Origin: Selaginella moellendorffii
Taxonomy: Eukaryota; Streptophyta; Lycopodiopsida; Selaginellales; Selaginellaceae
Assembly (NCBI RefSeq): GCF_000143415.4
Contig: NW_003314293.1
Location: 1,494,457-1,558,456 of the forward strand
Direction of reading: 5' to 3'
Length of the DNA: 64,000 bases
Positions 33,701 to 43,898 of this stretch are shown here, one piece after another (positions within the stretch are counted from its first letter, which is position 1; every line of letters begins with the position of its first letter). A program made the translations under genes and the position numbers. The notes beneath the pieces were generated by a model. That model worked only from the letters and a program-made list of their open reading frames with translations. It was not told the origin of the DNA and made no database searches.

Positions 33701-34809
33701 TTTTAGATGGGGTTCTCATGAACCCGCCAACTTGACCTCAAGGCAGCACGCCTTAGCACCTTTGGTGTCTCCACACCATTGGCTCCACGAGCCTACCTTT
33801 ATGACACTTCTTACTTGTGTCTAGGTCTTTTTGCCAAGACCAATATGATTGTCTCTTATGCCAATTATCCATTAGTACTGCACCATAGAGTTTATGCACA
33901 ATTTTGTGTCAAAGTTGATTTCTTTCGAGAAACTCTTTCCCACAACTTTAGCATGGCACCTTCTGCCATCAATGAGATACACACGGTTTTCATGCTTGGA
34001 TCTCAAGATCCTCCCCATCTTTCGTGGGGCACCACACACCTCAGTCCAAATCCCTTAGGATTATTCCTTGACTCTATTAGAGTCATCAAACTTTTTGGAC
34101 TTTGTTAATCCAACGACCCATGAGGTCCTACTTTTGAGGTGTCAGCTCACTAGAATACAACTCCTTGTATTCATGTCCTACTCACAAGGACCGTCTTTGC
34201 AAGTGTTACTCCGACACTTGATTTGTTCTCTAGGGGCAACCTTTTGCCTCTTATGACCACTTGTCCACATGATGAGCATACCAACTCATCTTCTAAGTAC
34301 ACCCCCAACTCCTTGGGTTGTTCCAGCATTTATTAAAGGTAGCCCTAGCTATCATTTTAAGGACTTGTGTCCTCTTTCATATTTGACTTCCCACAGTTAT
34401 CAATTCTGGTCTCAAACTTATGAGCACTAGCCTCAACTATATGAGGGTAACCTTGTGACTCCCTTATTGTTTTAGAGTCTCTATCTTTCCCGTGATCCCA
34501 ATTATAGTTGTTTACCACAACTACAATAGCTAGTTTGCTAAGTCAAACGCTCATCTGGATCACATCCTCAACTCTCTGAGGAAAACCTTATACTATTCCC
34601 AAGATCCCAAAGTTGTTCCCTTACTGGCCCTTTTCCATCCACCACATTGTGCACAAGTTCACGCATGAACTTGAGTGGAGAGCCATGTCCTCTCGACAGA
34701 CTACTCCTCGAGGATAGGTCCACACATAGGACCTTCCAATTCCAATACAAGTGGTGATATATTTGGCCACCAATAAGAGTTGGACTAAAGAATAGCTTCG
34801 ATACCAAGT
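30789..34809 (-). other. Internal region of the non-autonomous element, no coding capacity
   Basis: About 4 kb without a recognisable gag, pol or other protein; the longest frames are about 110 codons and lack motifs. Near 32260-32310 it contains two GGTTCGAGTCCC boxes (minus strand) that match the chromovirus 3' region at 41625-41690. The end near the PBS is homologous to the internal region of the third element after 62964. Confidence 0.75.
34794..34807 (-). promoter_or_regulatory. Primer-binding site of the non-autonomous element
   Basis: Minus-strand TTGGTATCGAAGC two bases inside the LTR edge, complementary to the 3' end of initiator Met-tRNA with one or two mismatches. Confidence 0.75.
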
Positions 34810-35522
34810 TGTAAGAGACTAAAATTTTTCCATTTTACTTTAGTCACTTAACCGCACCTCCGACCACTTCGAGGAGTCTCATTCACAACCTCCATAAGTC
34901 CCAGTTAGGACTTAGGGCTTGCTAGCCCCGAGAATGGCATCTATGCCACTCAACCTTTGCACTTGGTCCAAGTGCTCCATATGTCTGATCCCATGATCGA
35001 CACCCCAAGGTACCACCAACATACCAGCCCGTTACGCTAGGCCATGCCCATTCGCCTTGGTCACATCGGTGGTCCAACACCATTTGCATCATAGTCCTGT
35101 CTCTCAAAGATTGGGCCATCCGTCCGTGAGTGATCATCCCAGATTCACTCCTTAGCATCCTTAGGATGCCCGCAGACATGGGGAATAGCCTTCCCCGACA
35201 TCTCTTTTCCAGTCCCCACCAAGTCCCTTTTTGTCCATGGCCGTGTTCGCCCACACTACCACTAGATCAAGGCCCGCAAGCCCAACCTCTAAGTGCCACT
35301 ATCCTTTGGGACTTCCTCACCATGTGACCGTATCCTTGGTCACTGCACTAGAGGACTGCTCCTCTTCCCTTTCACCATTTGGGACTTTGGGACAACATTT
35401 CGGAACACCGTGGCCTTACGCAAGCCTCATGGGTACTCTCCCCACCTTCTGCTTTTTGGTGCTCTAGCCATGGGCTTAGAGCGAGGTTCCATTGAGCCAC
35501 ACCAGGTATCCAAGTAGGTAGT
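34810..35522 (-). repeat. First part of the split LTR of the non-autonomous element
   Basis: Nearly identical to 28903-29613. It is interrupted at the GTAGT target site by the chromovirus. The only differences from its partner are scattered substitutions, so the element is fairly young. Confidence 0.88.
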
Positions 35523-36658
35523 TGTAAGGAACCAACTCGCCGAGGTGTCGTAGGTTAAAGGAACCCCGAAAGCATGACCAAAATGACAAAGAGTTCATCG
35601 GATGGGACCAAGTCGAAGATCGAGTCCAAGACCGACTCTAGGACCGAGTTCGAGATAGAGTCCAGAATCGAGTCCGAGACCGACTCGGGGACCGAGTTCG
35701 AGTCCGAGTTCAAGACTGAGTTTGAGACGGAGTCCGAGATCCGAAATCGGGTCCGAGACCGAGTCCGAGGTCAGGTCCAAGATCGGGTCCGAGATCGAGT
35801 CCGAGATCGAGTCCGAACCCGAATCCGAAGTCGGATCCGAAATCGGGTCCGAGATCGAGCCAGAGACTAAGTCCAAATACTAATACGGGTCAAGGGGTGA
35901 AAGCCCAAAGCATGCGTCTCCCAGGGGAGGGGTGCTGCAGGGGGTTCCAAAAGTATAGTAGGGATAGTGAGGTCCAGGAACCAGTTTAGAAGGGACTCTC
36001 CAGTGGGGCTCCCAAACTGACTTGAGGTTGGGACTGGGACCGAGGGGCCTTGGGTGGGAGTGAGCATGGACTTGGTTGGTGCCGGAGGGGCCATCCAAGG
36101 AAGTGCTCAAGAGCAGCTCCCACTCCCGAAAGGGAAACCGATTGCGGTGCTCCCGGCTCATGTGGAGTGGTGCCCCACTTGAGTACCATGCGGCTCATTG
36201 GTCCTCGCCCTTCCTAGGGGCTTGGGCCTTCCTTCGGGATGGAAGTGGGGGGCGAGAGGTACCCATACCGGGCCGCTAGGCCACGGTGTTTCGCCCCGGC
36301 ATCCCGAAGCAAGTGTTGCACTCAAGACTTGGGATTTAGAGGGTCCCATGATCAAGTCTTGTGGTACCAAAGGATGTTAGGAACCTGGAAGCTTGGTGTG
36401 CTTGGCTGCTTGTGCTTGCGGGGAGTGTAGCCGAACCTTAAGTCCAGTTTAACCCGGGGAGGGGGATTGGGAGTGATTTGGGAATCCGTGGAGGGATGGC
36501 TAACACTCCGTTGCTCGTGCAGTGAGTAGCTGAGACCAAGTAGGAGCTGGTACCATAGGCGAGAACCTTGGCAAGGGAACTTAGCAAAAGCCAAGGCGGT
36601 GTTGGACGGATAAACGAGGTAAGTTGGCAAATTGGAAAGGAAAAATTTGTGGCTTACA
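35523..36658 (+). repeat. 5' LTR of the chromovirus
   Basis: 1136 bases starting TGTAAGGAACCAACTC and ending TTGTGGCTTACA. Contains a GAGTCCGAGATCG-type simple array at about 35620-35870. Confidence 0.93.
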
Positions 36659-36661
36659 ATT

Positions 36662-36674
36662 TGGTATCGGAGCC
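36662..36674 (+). promoter_or_regulatory. Primer-binding site of the chromovirus
   Basis: TGGTATCGGAGCC starts three bases after the 5' LTR; it matches the initiator Met-tRNA complement TGGTATCAGAGC with one change. Confidence 0.85.
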
Positions 36675-36780
36675 TTTATCTCAGTTCTAGCGAAGGATAG
36701 AGGTGGATTGCTGGGAGATGGCAAGGGCAGGGCGTAAGTGAACCCAGGCGGAGACGGAACCTCCGGTCGAACAAGAGGCT

Positions 36781-38124
36781 ATGGATGAGGAATCCTTGCA
36801 TGAGGAGGACTCTAGTGAGGAAACTTCCAAACAGGAGTCCGATGGCGAGGTTCGGTCGTCCAAGGCTCGATTGGACGTGCTAGAAGGACAGTTGGCACAG
36901 ACCAATGCCCTGCTGGAAACTCTCCTACGCAAGCTAAAGCGTGACGAGAGGCGGAAGAAAAAGAAAAAGACTGCGGATGCTGGCAGCGCAGAAGGTGCGG
37001 ATCTTTCGGCCGGGACTGAGGCAAAACCAGACAAGGTCGAACAGACCGAAGTAGAATCAGTCCCTCAGGCAGTTCCCAAGTACAAACCAAAGCCCCCACC
37101 GGTCTTCAAGGGAGTGAACGACTATAAAGTGGTGGAGGATTGGTTTTACGATATGGAGGACTACTTCCGAGCGTTGCGATTACCGAGCTCGGAGAAGGTC
37201 CCATGTGCAAAACCATACTTGGCAGATAATGCCAAGTCTTGGTGGAGAACGACGGAGGCCAACGAAGGACCAGTGGCCACTTGGGACATGATGAAGGCGA
37301 GGATCCGCGCAACATACGTTCCTCCGAATGCCACTCTGTATCTGAGAGATGAGCTGAGTAGGCTGAAGCAGACTGGAACCATCCAGGAATATGTGAATGG
37401 GTTCATGGCAAAGAGGATACTTGTCACGGACATGGGGGATATGGATGCGTTCCATGCCTTCATATCAGGTTTGCAAACCTGGGCTCGCGGTGAGGTGATG
37501 CGGTGGAACCCGACCAACTACAAAGAAGCGTTGGATGCGGCCATCAAGGTGCATTTCAACGATAACCTGCGAAAGGGGAACACGACGGGGTCGGGATCCA
37601 CATTTAGCAAAGGGGCCAAACCAAGGGGAACGTATAGCAAGGGGAAATTCAAAAAGAGTTTCTCTAAGAATGAGTCCTCGGGGTTCCTGAAAGGCAAATC
37701 CGGTGGCCAGCGAGCGAGTACGTGGGGGAGTCAAGCGAAAAAAGACAAACCCACGGATAAGAAGGTCAAGTCGTATAGCAGCGTGGGAAACAACGTATGC
37801 TACAACTGCGGCGAAGCGGGACACTTCTCGAGGGAATGTCCCTACCCGAAGAAGGCCAGAGCCAATATGGCCATCAAGTCGGGTGAAGTCCAAACGGAGG
37901 TATGTGATCTAGTCCCTAACTCAAAGTTACTCATTACACGAGCAACTTTGGTAGAGAGTCGTTCGCGACATCTACTAGCCCTCCGAGGGAAGCTCGGAGG
38001 TAGCTTTGTTAAGATCCTTATTGACACAGGTGCTTCGGATAATTTTGTGGCTGCAGACATAGTCTGGCAAGCCGGACTAACGGTGCAGCGGCTAGGTGAA
38101 CCAAGGACTATAGAGTTTGTTTAG
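36781..38124 (+). CDS. gag: Gag and N-terminal protease region of the chromovirus
   Basis: 447 codons. An acidic N-terminus (MDEESLHEEDSSEE) and basic coiled stretch precede the retrotransposon gag domain (WFYDMEDYFRALRLP, AKSWWRTTEA, YVPPNATLYLRDELSRLKQ). A Lys/Gly/Ser-rich nucleocapsid follows with one zinc knuckle CYNCGEAGHFSREC (C-x2-C-x4-H-x4-C, from residue 340). The aspartic protease active site LIDTGASDNF is at about residue 413. The frame ends in TAG at 38122-38124, roughly 30 codons after the active site and before the protease fold is finished. The same frame continues open on the other side, so a single stop separates it from pol. Confidence 0.93.
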   Translation: MDEESLHEEDSSEETSKQESDGEVRSSKARLDVLEGQLAQTNALLETLLRKLKRDERRKKKKKTADAGSAEGADLSAGTEAKPDKVEQTEVESVPQAVPKYKPKPPPVFKGVNDYKVVEDWFYDMEDYFRALRLPSSEKVPCAKPYLADNAKSWWRTTEANEGPVATWDMMKARIRATYVPPNATLYLRDELSRLKQTGTIQEYVNGFMAKRILVTDMGDMDAFHAFISGLQTWARGEVMRWNPTNYKEALDAAIKVHFNDNLRKGNTTGSGSTFSKGAKPRGTYSKGKFKKSFSKNESSGFLKGKSGGQRASTWGSQAKKDKPTDKKVKSYSSVGNNVCYNCGEAGHFSRECPYPKKARANMAIKSGEVQTEVCDLVPNSKLLITRATLVESRSRHLLALRGKLGGSFVKILIDTGASDNFVAADIVWQAGLTVQRLGEPRTIEFV

Positions 38125-41100
38125 GGTAGCCAAAGCACCGATGAGGTACTTCGACAAGCGAGAGTCGAAGTGGGGACATGGAAAGTGGACATGGATTTCA
38201 CCGTCTTGGACATGGCGGGATTTGACGTGATCTTCGGAATGGATTGGTTTAATCGGTTCGTGGTAGCCCTGCATGGACAAGGTAAGAACCTTGTGGTATT
38301 GGCGAATGCCCAAGGAAGAAGATCTAGGGTGGAGGCCCAGGATCTAAAGGTAGGGCAAAGCAAGGCCAAAGAGTCATGCTTAAACCTGGTGTCCACGAGA
38401 GGACAACTCACTAAAGGAACTAAGGCAACCTTTTTGTGCTTACTCTCGGTGAAGAGTGACAAAAAGACAAGAACGGAAGAAGTACCTTTAGTGATCCAGC
38501 AGGTGCTGGACCAATTCCAGGATACCATGCCGGAGGAGCTACCGGCGGGGTTGCCCCCCGCACGACCGATAGAACATAAGATTGAGCTGGTCGAGGGTGC
38601 TGAGGCGGTGGTTCGTCCACCCTATCGATTGAACGAAAAAGAACTCAAGGAGATCAAGAGCCAACTAGAGGAGTTGGTGGACAAAGGGTATGTTAGGTTG
38701 AGCAAGTCGCTGTATGGGGCGCCAGTGCTATTTGTGAAAAAGAAAGATGGATCTATGCGCATGTGCATAGACTACCGGTTGCTCAACAAGTATACCAAGA
38801 AGAACAAGTACCCTTTGCCAAGGATTGAGGATCTGTTCGATAGGTTGGGAAAGGCAAAATACTTCTCGAGGATTGACCTAAGGTCAGAATACTACCAGAT
38901 CAGGGTAGCTGAGGAAGATGTCGAGAAGACAACCTGTCGAACGAGGTATGGGAGCTTTGAGTTTCTGGTGATGCCCTTTGGGCTATGCAATGCGCTGGCA
39001 ACGTTTTCGGCGTTGATGAACCACGTCTTTGTACCCTATCTGGATCACTTCGTGGTCGTCTATATCGACGATATCCTGATCTATAGCGAGACGCTAGAGG
39101 AGCATGCCGAACACTTGGCGAAGGTGTTTGAGAAACTAAGGGAATACAAACTGTATGCTAAAGAGAGCAAATGTGACTTTGCTCAACAAGAGGTAAAGTT
39201 TCTTGGGCATGTGGTGGGCCAGGACGGGCTCAAGGTGGACCCGGAGAAGGTCCAAGCGATCCAGGAATGGGAGCGACCTTCGAATGTACATGAGTTGAGG
39301 GCGTTCTTGGGGCTATGCAACTACTATCGAAAGTTTATCAGACACTATTCGAGAGTAGCCCTACCCTTAACGGACCAAACAGGAAAAGGGAAGATGGTAT
39401 GGACAGCGGAATGCGAGGCGGCATTCGTCCACCTCAAAGGGAAGTTGAGGAAGGCTCCGGTGTTGGCATTACCAAATTTTGGTAAGGACTTTGAGGTAGA
39501 CATGGATGCTTCGGACTTTGCGTTGGGCGCAGTTTTGAAGCAAGACAACCATCCAGTAGCATTCTTCTCGAAGAAGTTGGACAAGGCTCAACGGAAGTGG
39601 CTTGCCCACGAGAAGGAATTGTTTGCGGTGGTCAAGGCGCTCAAGGAGTGGCGACACTACCTTGGGAGACATTTCAAGGTTTACACGGACAATGTGGCAA
39701 CGAAACACTTCTTGTCACAGCCCGACCTGAGAGGGAAACAAAGTCGGTGGGCCAATGCCTTGGCCGGGTTTGATTGCGAGATTCTGTACAAGCCTGGGAA
39801 GAGCAACATCGTGGCAGATGCGCTAAGTCGAAAAGCGAGCTTGAGGTTGGCGATCTCCAGCGCAACAGCAACCTTCTGGGACGATGTGCGGACAGCATAT
39901 GAGAACGATGGTCTAGCACAAGAAGTGTTGTTGAGGAATCTGGAGGCGCGGGAAGCTCACCAGAGAGGGGAGCTGCCAACGGAAGAGAAAACGGGCTATG
40001 CGGAACGCAACGGACTCATTTATTACAAGCAAACGAGGGTATATGTTCCAGAAGGGGGACTAAGGAAGGTAGCCTTAGAAGAGTGTCATGACGGACCTCT
40101 TGCGGGACACGGCGGAGTGCCCAAGACGATGGGCTTACTCAAGAGGAAGTACCATTGGCCAGATATGGCTAAGGACGTCCAAGACTATGTAAAGACATGT
40201 CCAACATGTCAGCAGGTCAAAGCCGTGACTAAGGCTAGTGGGGGCTTGTTGCAAAGCATCCCAATTCCAGATCGTCCGTGGAAATGTCTTACGATGGACT
40301 TCATCACGGGACTACCCCCAAGCGAGGGGTTTGATGCGATATTCGTGGTGGTGGATCGATTTTCGAAGATGGCACATTTCATACTCACCACAACGAAAGT
40401 GGATGCAGAAGGTGTGGCGAAGCTGTTCTTCGAACAAGTGGTTCGAGTGCGGGGAAGGCCAGAAGAGATTATCTCAGATCGAGATAAGATCTTCACTAGT
40501 AGGTTCTGGAAGACCCTCCTGGAACAGTATCGCACCAAATTGAAATTCAGCACAGCCTATCACCCACAGACAGGTATGGGGTATTAAGTCAAGTTTGGTG
40601 GTCCTAACACTTCTTGACAGACGGACAAACGGAAAGGGTGAATAGGCAGCTGGAGGATTATTTGCGATGCTATGTCTCGGGAGACCAGACCGATTGGGTA
40701 AGTCATTTGGGACTTGCGGAAATGTGTTATAACAACTCACCACATTCGAGTATCGGGGTGAGTCCATGGGAAGTCATCAATGGGCGAGCTATTGAAGGTC
40801 CTGTGGAACTCGGCGTGGCCGAGTATCATGGAGAGCTACCCGCAGTGGAGGCATTCACGGCGGAAAGACTCAACATTTGGAATCTAGTGAGGGATTCCTT
40901 GGAACGGGCTCAACAAAGGCAAACCAAGTATGCGAACCTAAAGCGCCGGGATGTAGAGTTCCAAGCTGGGGAGAAGGTGTGGCTGAACACCAAGAACCTC
41001 AGGCTACCAAGTGGGATTAGCCGAAAGTTGACCCAAAGGTAAAAATGCATGTATTCCTGTAAATGAATTGATCTTGAGTTCCTTAAGCAGGTTCGCGGGG

Positions 41101-41472
41101 CCTTACGAGATTGAGGCACGAATCGGTAAAGTGGCTTACCGACTCCGACTTCCTCGAGAGATGGGGAAGATGCACCCAGTGTTCCACGTGAACTTACTCA
41201 AGCCGTACTTTGAGGATCCGCTTCGCAAGGACCAAGTAAGACCTTTACCTGAGGTTATCCAAGGGGAAGAGGAATATGAAGTCGAGGCCATCCTCAATGC
41301 GCGCAAGAGCAAGCGACAAGGACGCGAGGTGAGAGAGTTCCATGTGAAGTGGAAAGGATTTCCACATTGCGAAGCAACATGGGAACCGGAGGAGAACCTA
41401 GCGAACGCGCGAGATCTAGTGGAGGAATTTCTGCAAGGCAGAACTCTATGTACTTATGCAAAGTTCAATTAA
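38125..41472 (+). CDS. pol: Pol of the chromovirus: protease end, RT, RNase H, integrase, chromodomain
   Basis: Frame continues from gag after the TAG; the first Met is at 38170. Domains in order: protease end ([11 protein letters not shown]), reverse transcriptase ([41 protein letters not shown]), RNase H ([30 protein letters not shown]), integrase zinc domain (H-x-H ... CPTCQQ) and core ([21 protein letters not shown], then the GQTERVN Glu). The C-terminal chromodomain has [16 protein letters not shown] and [22 protein letters not shown] has YIDD and RNase H keeps its acidic residues. To read through to the stop at 41472, the segments 40574-40620 and 41039-41090 must be removed; exons are 38125-40573, 40621-41038 and 41091-41472. 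Chromodomains target integration to heterochromatin by binding methylated histones. Confidence 0.9.
40574..40620 (+). other. Candidate spliceosomal intron 1 in chromovirus integrase
   Basis: 47 bases, GTATGG ... TTGACAG, with a CTAAC branch-like motif about 15 bases before the 3' end. It splits the Asp codon of the conserved HPQTDGQTER motif after its first base. It contains an in-frame stop, and its length is not a multiple of three. Removal restores the motif exactly. Size and signals match introns of the host genes in this window. Confidence 0.8.
41039..41090 (+). other. Candidate spliceosomal intron 2 in chromovirus integrase
   Basis: 52 bases, GTAAAAATG ... TTAAGCAG. It splits the Arg codon in the conserved [12 protein letters not shown]-type motif of the integrase C-terminal domain after its second base. 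Unspliced reading meets TAA immediately. Removal restores the frame into the chromodomain. Confidence 0.8.
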
Positions 41473-41874
41473 AATATCAATTTGCAAAGTTGAGCAAGTG
41501 GCATATGTTGGGACCCGAAGGCGCGCCGAAGGTAAGCTAATTAGCATGGGTTAGCTAGGTCGACCAGGCGTAGGGAGCTACGCCCGACTCCCTGCGGGGA
41601 TGTCGAATCCGTAGACGTATTCTACGGAGGTTGGGTTCGAGTCCCAACCCCCTAGTAAAGCAAGGTTGGGTTCAAGTCCCGACCCTATACTAGGGCGTGG
41701 TGAGGTGAGGAGCATAGGGACACCTATATTCTGTTGTCATGGGCTCTTGGCCGGGGAGGCTAACTTAGGCACACTGCTAAGTGGGGGGATGCCCCCGGAG
41801 ACATGGTCAACAAGTCGTAGGATAAAACGAGACGTTCGATGTGGGCATCGAACTTCTTCTATGGGTGGTGGAGT
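41473..41874 (+). other. 3' non-coding region of the chromovirus and polypurine tract
   Basis: 402 bases without coding capacity between the pol stop and the 3' LTR. The last 16 bases, CTATGGGTGGTGGAGT, act as the plus-strand primer site and are identical to those of the non-autonomous element at 30789-30804 (minus strand). Confidence 0.75.
41585..41700 (+). promoter_or_regulatory. tRNA-like / Pol III B-box-like region in the chromovirus 3' non-coding part
   Basis: A 7-bp hairpin TCCGTAG...CTACGGA (41609-41629) is followed by GTTGGGTTCGAGTCCCAAC, a perfect T-arm with B-box, and by a second degenerate copy GTTGGGTTCAAGTCCCGAC. No complete cloverleaf could be drawn. The same box pair occurs in the non-autonomous element. 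Confidence 0.45.
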
Positions 41875-43022
41875 TGTAAGGAACCAACTCGCCGAGGTGT
41901 CGTAGGCTAAAGGAACCCTGAAAGCATGACCAAAATGACAAAGAGTTCATCGGATGGGACCAAGTCGAAGATCGAGTCCAAGACCGACTCTAGGACCGAG
42001 TTCGAGATAGAGTCCAGAATCAAGTCTGAGACCGACTCGGGGACCGAGTTCGAGTCCGAGTTCGAAACCGAGTTCGAGACGGAGTCCGAGATCCGAAATC
42101 GGGTCCGAGACCGAGTCCGAGGTCGAGTCCGAGGTCGGGTCCGAGATCGGGTCCGAGATCGAGTCTGAGATCGAGTCCGAACCCGAATCCGAAGTCGGAT
42201 CCGAAATCGGGTCCGAGATCGAGCCAGAGACTAAGTCCAAATACTAATACGGGTCAAGGGGTGAAAGCCCAAAGCGTGCGTCTCCCAGGGGAGGGGGGCT
42301 GCAAGGGGTTCCAAAAGTATAGTAGGGATAGTGAGGTCCAGGAACCAGTTTAGAAGGGACTCTCCAGTGGGGCTCCCAAACTGACTTGAGGTTGGGACTG
42401 GGACCGAGGGGCCTTGGGTGGGAGTGAGCATGGACTTGGTTGGTGCCGGAGGGGCCATCCAAGGAAGTGCTCAAGAGTAGCTCCCACTCCCGAAAGGGAA
42501 ATCGATTGCGGTGCTCCCGGCTCATGTGGAGTGGTGCCCCACTTGAGTACCATGCGGCTCATTGGTCCTCGCCTTTCCTAGGGGCTTGGGCCTTCCTTCG
42601 GGATGGAAGTGGGGGGCGAGAGGTACCCATACCGGGTCGCTAGGCCACGGTGTTTCGCCCCGGCGTCCCGAAGCAAGTGTTGCACTCAAGACTTGGGATT
42701 TAGAGGGTCCCATGATCAAGTCTTGTGGTACCAAAGGATGTTAGGAACCTGGAAGCTTGGTGTGCTTGGCTGCTTGTGCTTGCGGGGAGTGTAGCCGAAC
42801 CTTAAGTCCAGTCTAACCCAGGGAGGGGGATTGGGAGTGATTTGGGAATCCGTGGAGGGATGGCTAACACTCCGTTGCTCGTGCAGTGAGTAGCTGAGAC
42901 CAAGTAGGAGCTGGTACCATAGGCGAGAACCTTGGCAAGGGAACTTAGCAAAAGCCAAGGCGGTGTTGGACGGATAGACGAGGTAAGCTGGCAAATTGGA
43001 AAGGAAAAATTTGTGGCTTACA
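41875..43022 (+). repeat. 3' LTR of the chromovirus
   Basis: 1148 bases, highly similar to the 5' LTR. The extra bases come from a longer GAGTCCGAGGTCG array near 42120-42150. Confidence 0.93.
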
Positions 43023-43027
43023 GTAGT

Positions 43028-43893
43028 GCCACCCACACTTGGACTGGGAGCATTGGCTAGTCGATCTCCCGAGGGAACTAGAGCCAGCTCTTGAACACTT
43101 CACCAAGCTACCCTGCTTGTTAGTTTGTGTTTACTTTAGTCTTGGAGTTCCCAGTGGGCAGCTCATCACCCAACACTGGGTACAGCTTTCCTGGGCCAAA
43201 CCGGCCTTTCCTGGCCAAAACTGGCTCCACTGCAGTCCTCCCCCTACTATACTTTTGGAGTTCACCAAACCCCCCAGGGTCTGGGAGATGAACGCTTTGG
43301 GCTTTCACCCTCTCAGACTTGAACTTGGATTCGGACTCGGACTCGAACTCGGACTCGAACTCAGGCTCAGACTCGGGCTTGGGCTCGGTCTCAGCTTTGG
43401 CCTCGGTCTCGGCCCCGATCTGGGCCTCGGTCCCGGTCCCGGCCTCGGTCCCGGTCCCGGTCTCGGTCCCGGTCCCGGTCTCAGTCCCGGTCCCAGTCTC
43501 GACTTCGGACTCCATCTCGGGTCCATCTCGAGTCCACCTCGGACTCCATCTCGGACTCCATCTCGGGTCCATCTCGGGTCCATCTCGGACTCCATTTTGG
43601 ACTCCATCTCGGACTCCACTTCGGACTCCACTTTGGACCCCAACTCGGGTCCATCTCGGACACTTCCACGTGTCATGTGTTGGTCTTTTTGGGTCCCTTT
43701 TTGGAGCCTCGCTTATTGCTCGCTTCGTGCTCGTTCCTCGAGCACTTCGTTGGGAGTTCCACTCCCACTCTCGACTTTTTCAAGTCAGAGCTTTTAGTCC
43801 AAATGTGTTACACTCATTTGGCTTTCACTTCGGCCATTACCACGTGGCACCCTTTCAGCTCCACTTTGGGGCCTAAGGATTTTTTGTCTCACA
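43028..43893 (-). repeat. Second part of the split LTR of the non-autonomous element
   Basis: Continues the LTR interrupted at 35522: GCCACCCACACTTGGACTGG follows directly, as at 29618 in the intact LTR. Its simple-repeat array (43320-43660) is shorter than in the other LTR. Confidence 0.88.
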
Positions 43894-43898
43894 AATAG

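Larger units (their letters stand above)
35523..43022 (+). mobile_element. Chromodomain Ty3/gypsy retrotransposon (chromovirus)
   Basis: A nearly complete 7.5-kb element with two LTRs (35523-36658 and 41875-43022, TGTAAGGA ... GGCTTACA), a 5-base target-site duplication GTAGT (35518-35522 and 43023-43027), a Met-tRNA PBS (36662-36674), gag-protease, reverse transcriptase, RNase H, integrase and a C-terminal chromodomain, and a polypurine-like tract before the 3' LTR. The LTRs differ by scattered substitutions and one indel in the simple-repeat array, so insertion is recent. It sits in an LTR of another element. Defects: one in-frame stop inside the protease domain. Two short GT-AG segments interrupt the integrase. 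Confidence 0.95.
28903..43893 (-). mobile_element. Non-autonomous LTR retrotransposon (LARD-like), minus strand, split by a nested insertion
   Basis: Two long direct repeats, 28903-30788 and 34810-35522 plus 43028-43893, begin TGTAAGAGAC and end GTCTCACA on the plus strand. The element therefore runs TGTGAGAC ... CTTACA on the minus strand. Five-base target-site duplications AATAG flank it at 28898-28902 and 43894-43898. A primer-binding site for initiator Met-tRNA (reverse complement of 34794-34807) lies just inside the higher-coordinate LTR. A purine-rich tract CTATGGGTGGTGGAGT lies inside the other LTR. The internal part (30789-34809) has no long open frame. Another element, the chromovirus 35523-43022, is inserted in one LTR. 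The internal DNA resembles the chromovirus 3' non-coding region, so it may depend on that family for proteins. Confidence 0.88.

Noticed and set aside
38122-38124. Programmed stop readthrough like that of some retroviruses
   Set aside because: The stop lies within the protease fold instead of at a gag-pol border, and no obvious downstream structure was recognised. Kept only as a low-weight possibility in the findings.
41609-41660. Complete tRNA gene
   Set aside because: Only a hairpin and T-arm are present; no acceptor stem or D-arm could be placed.
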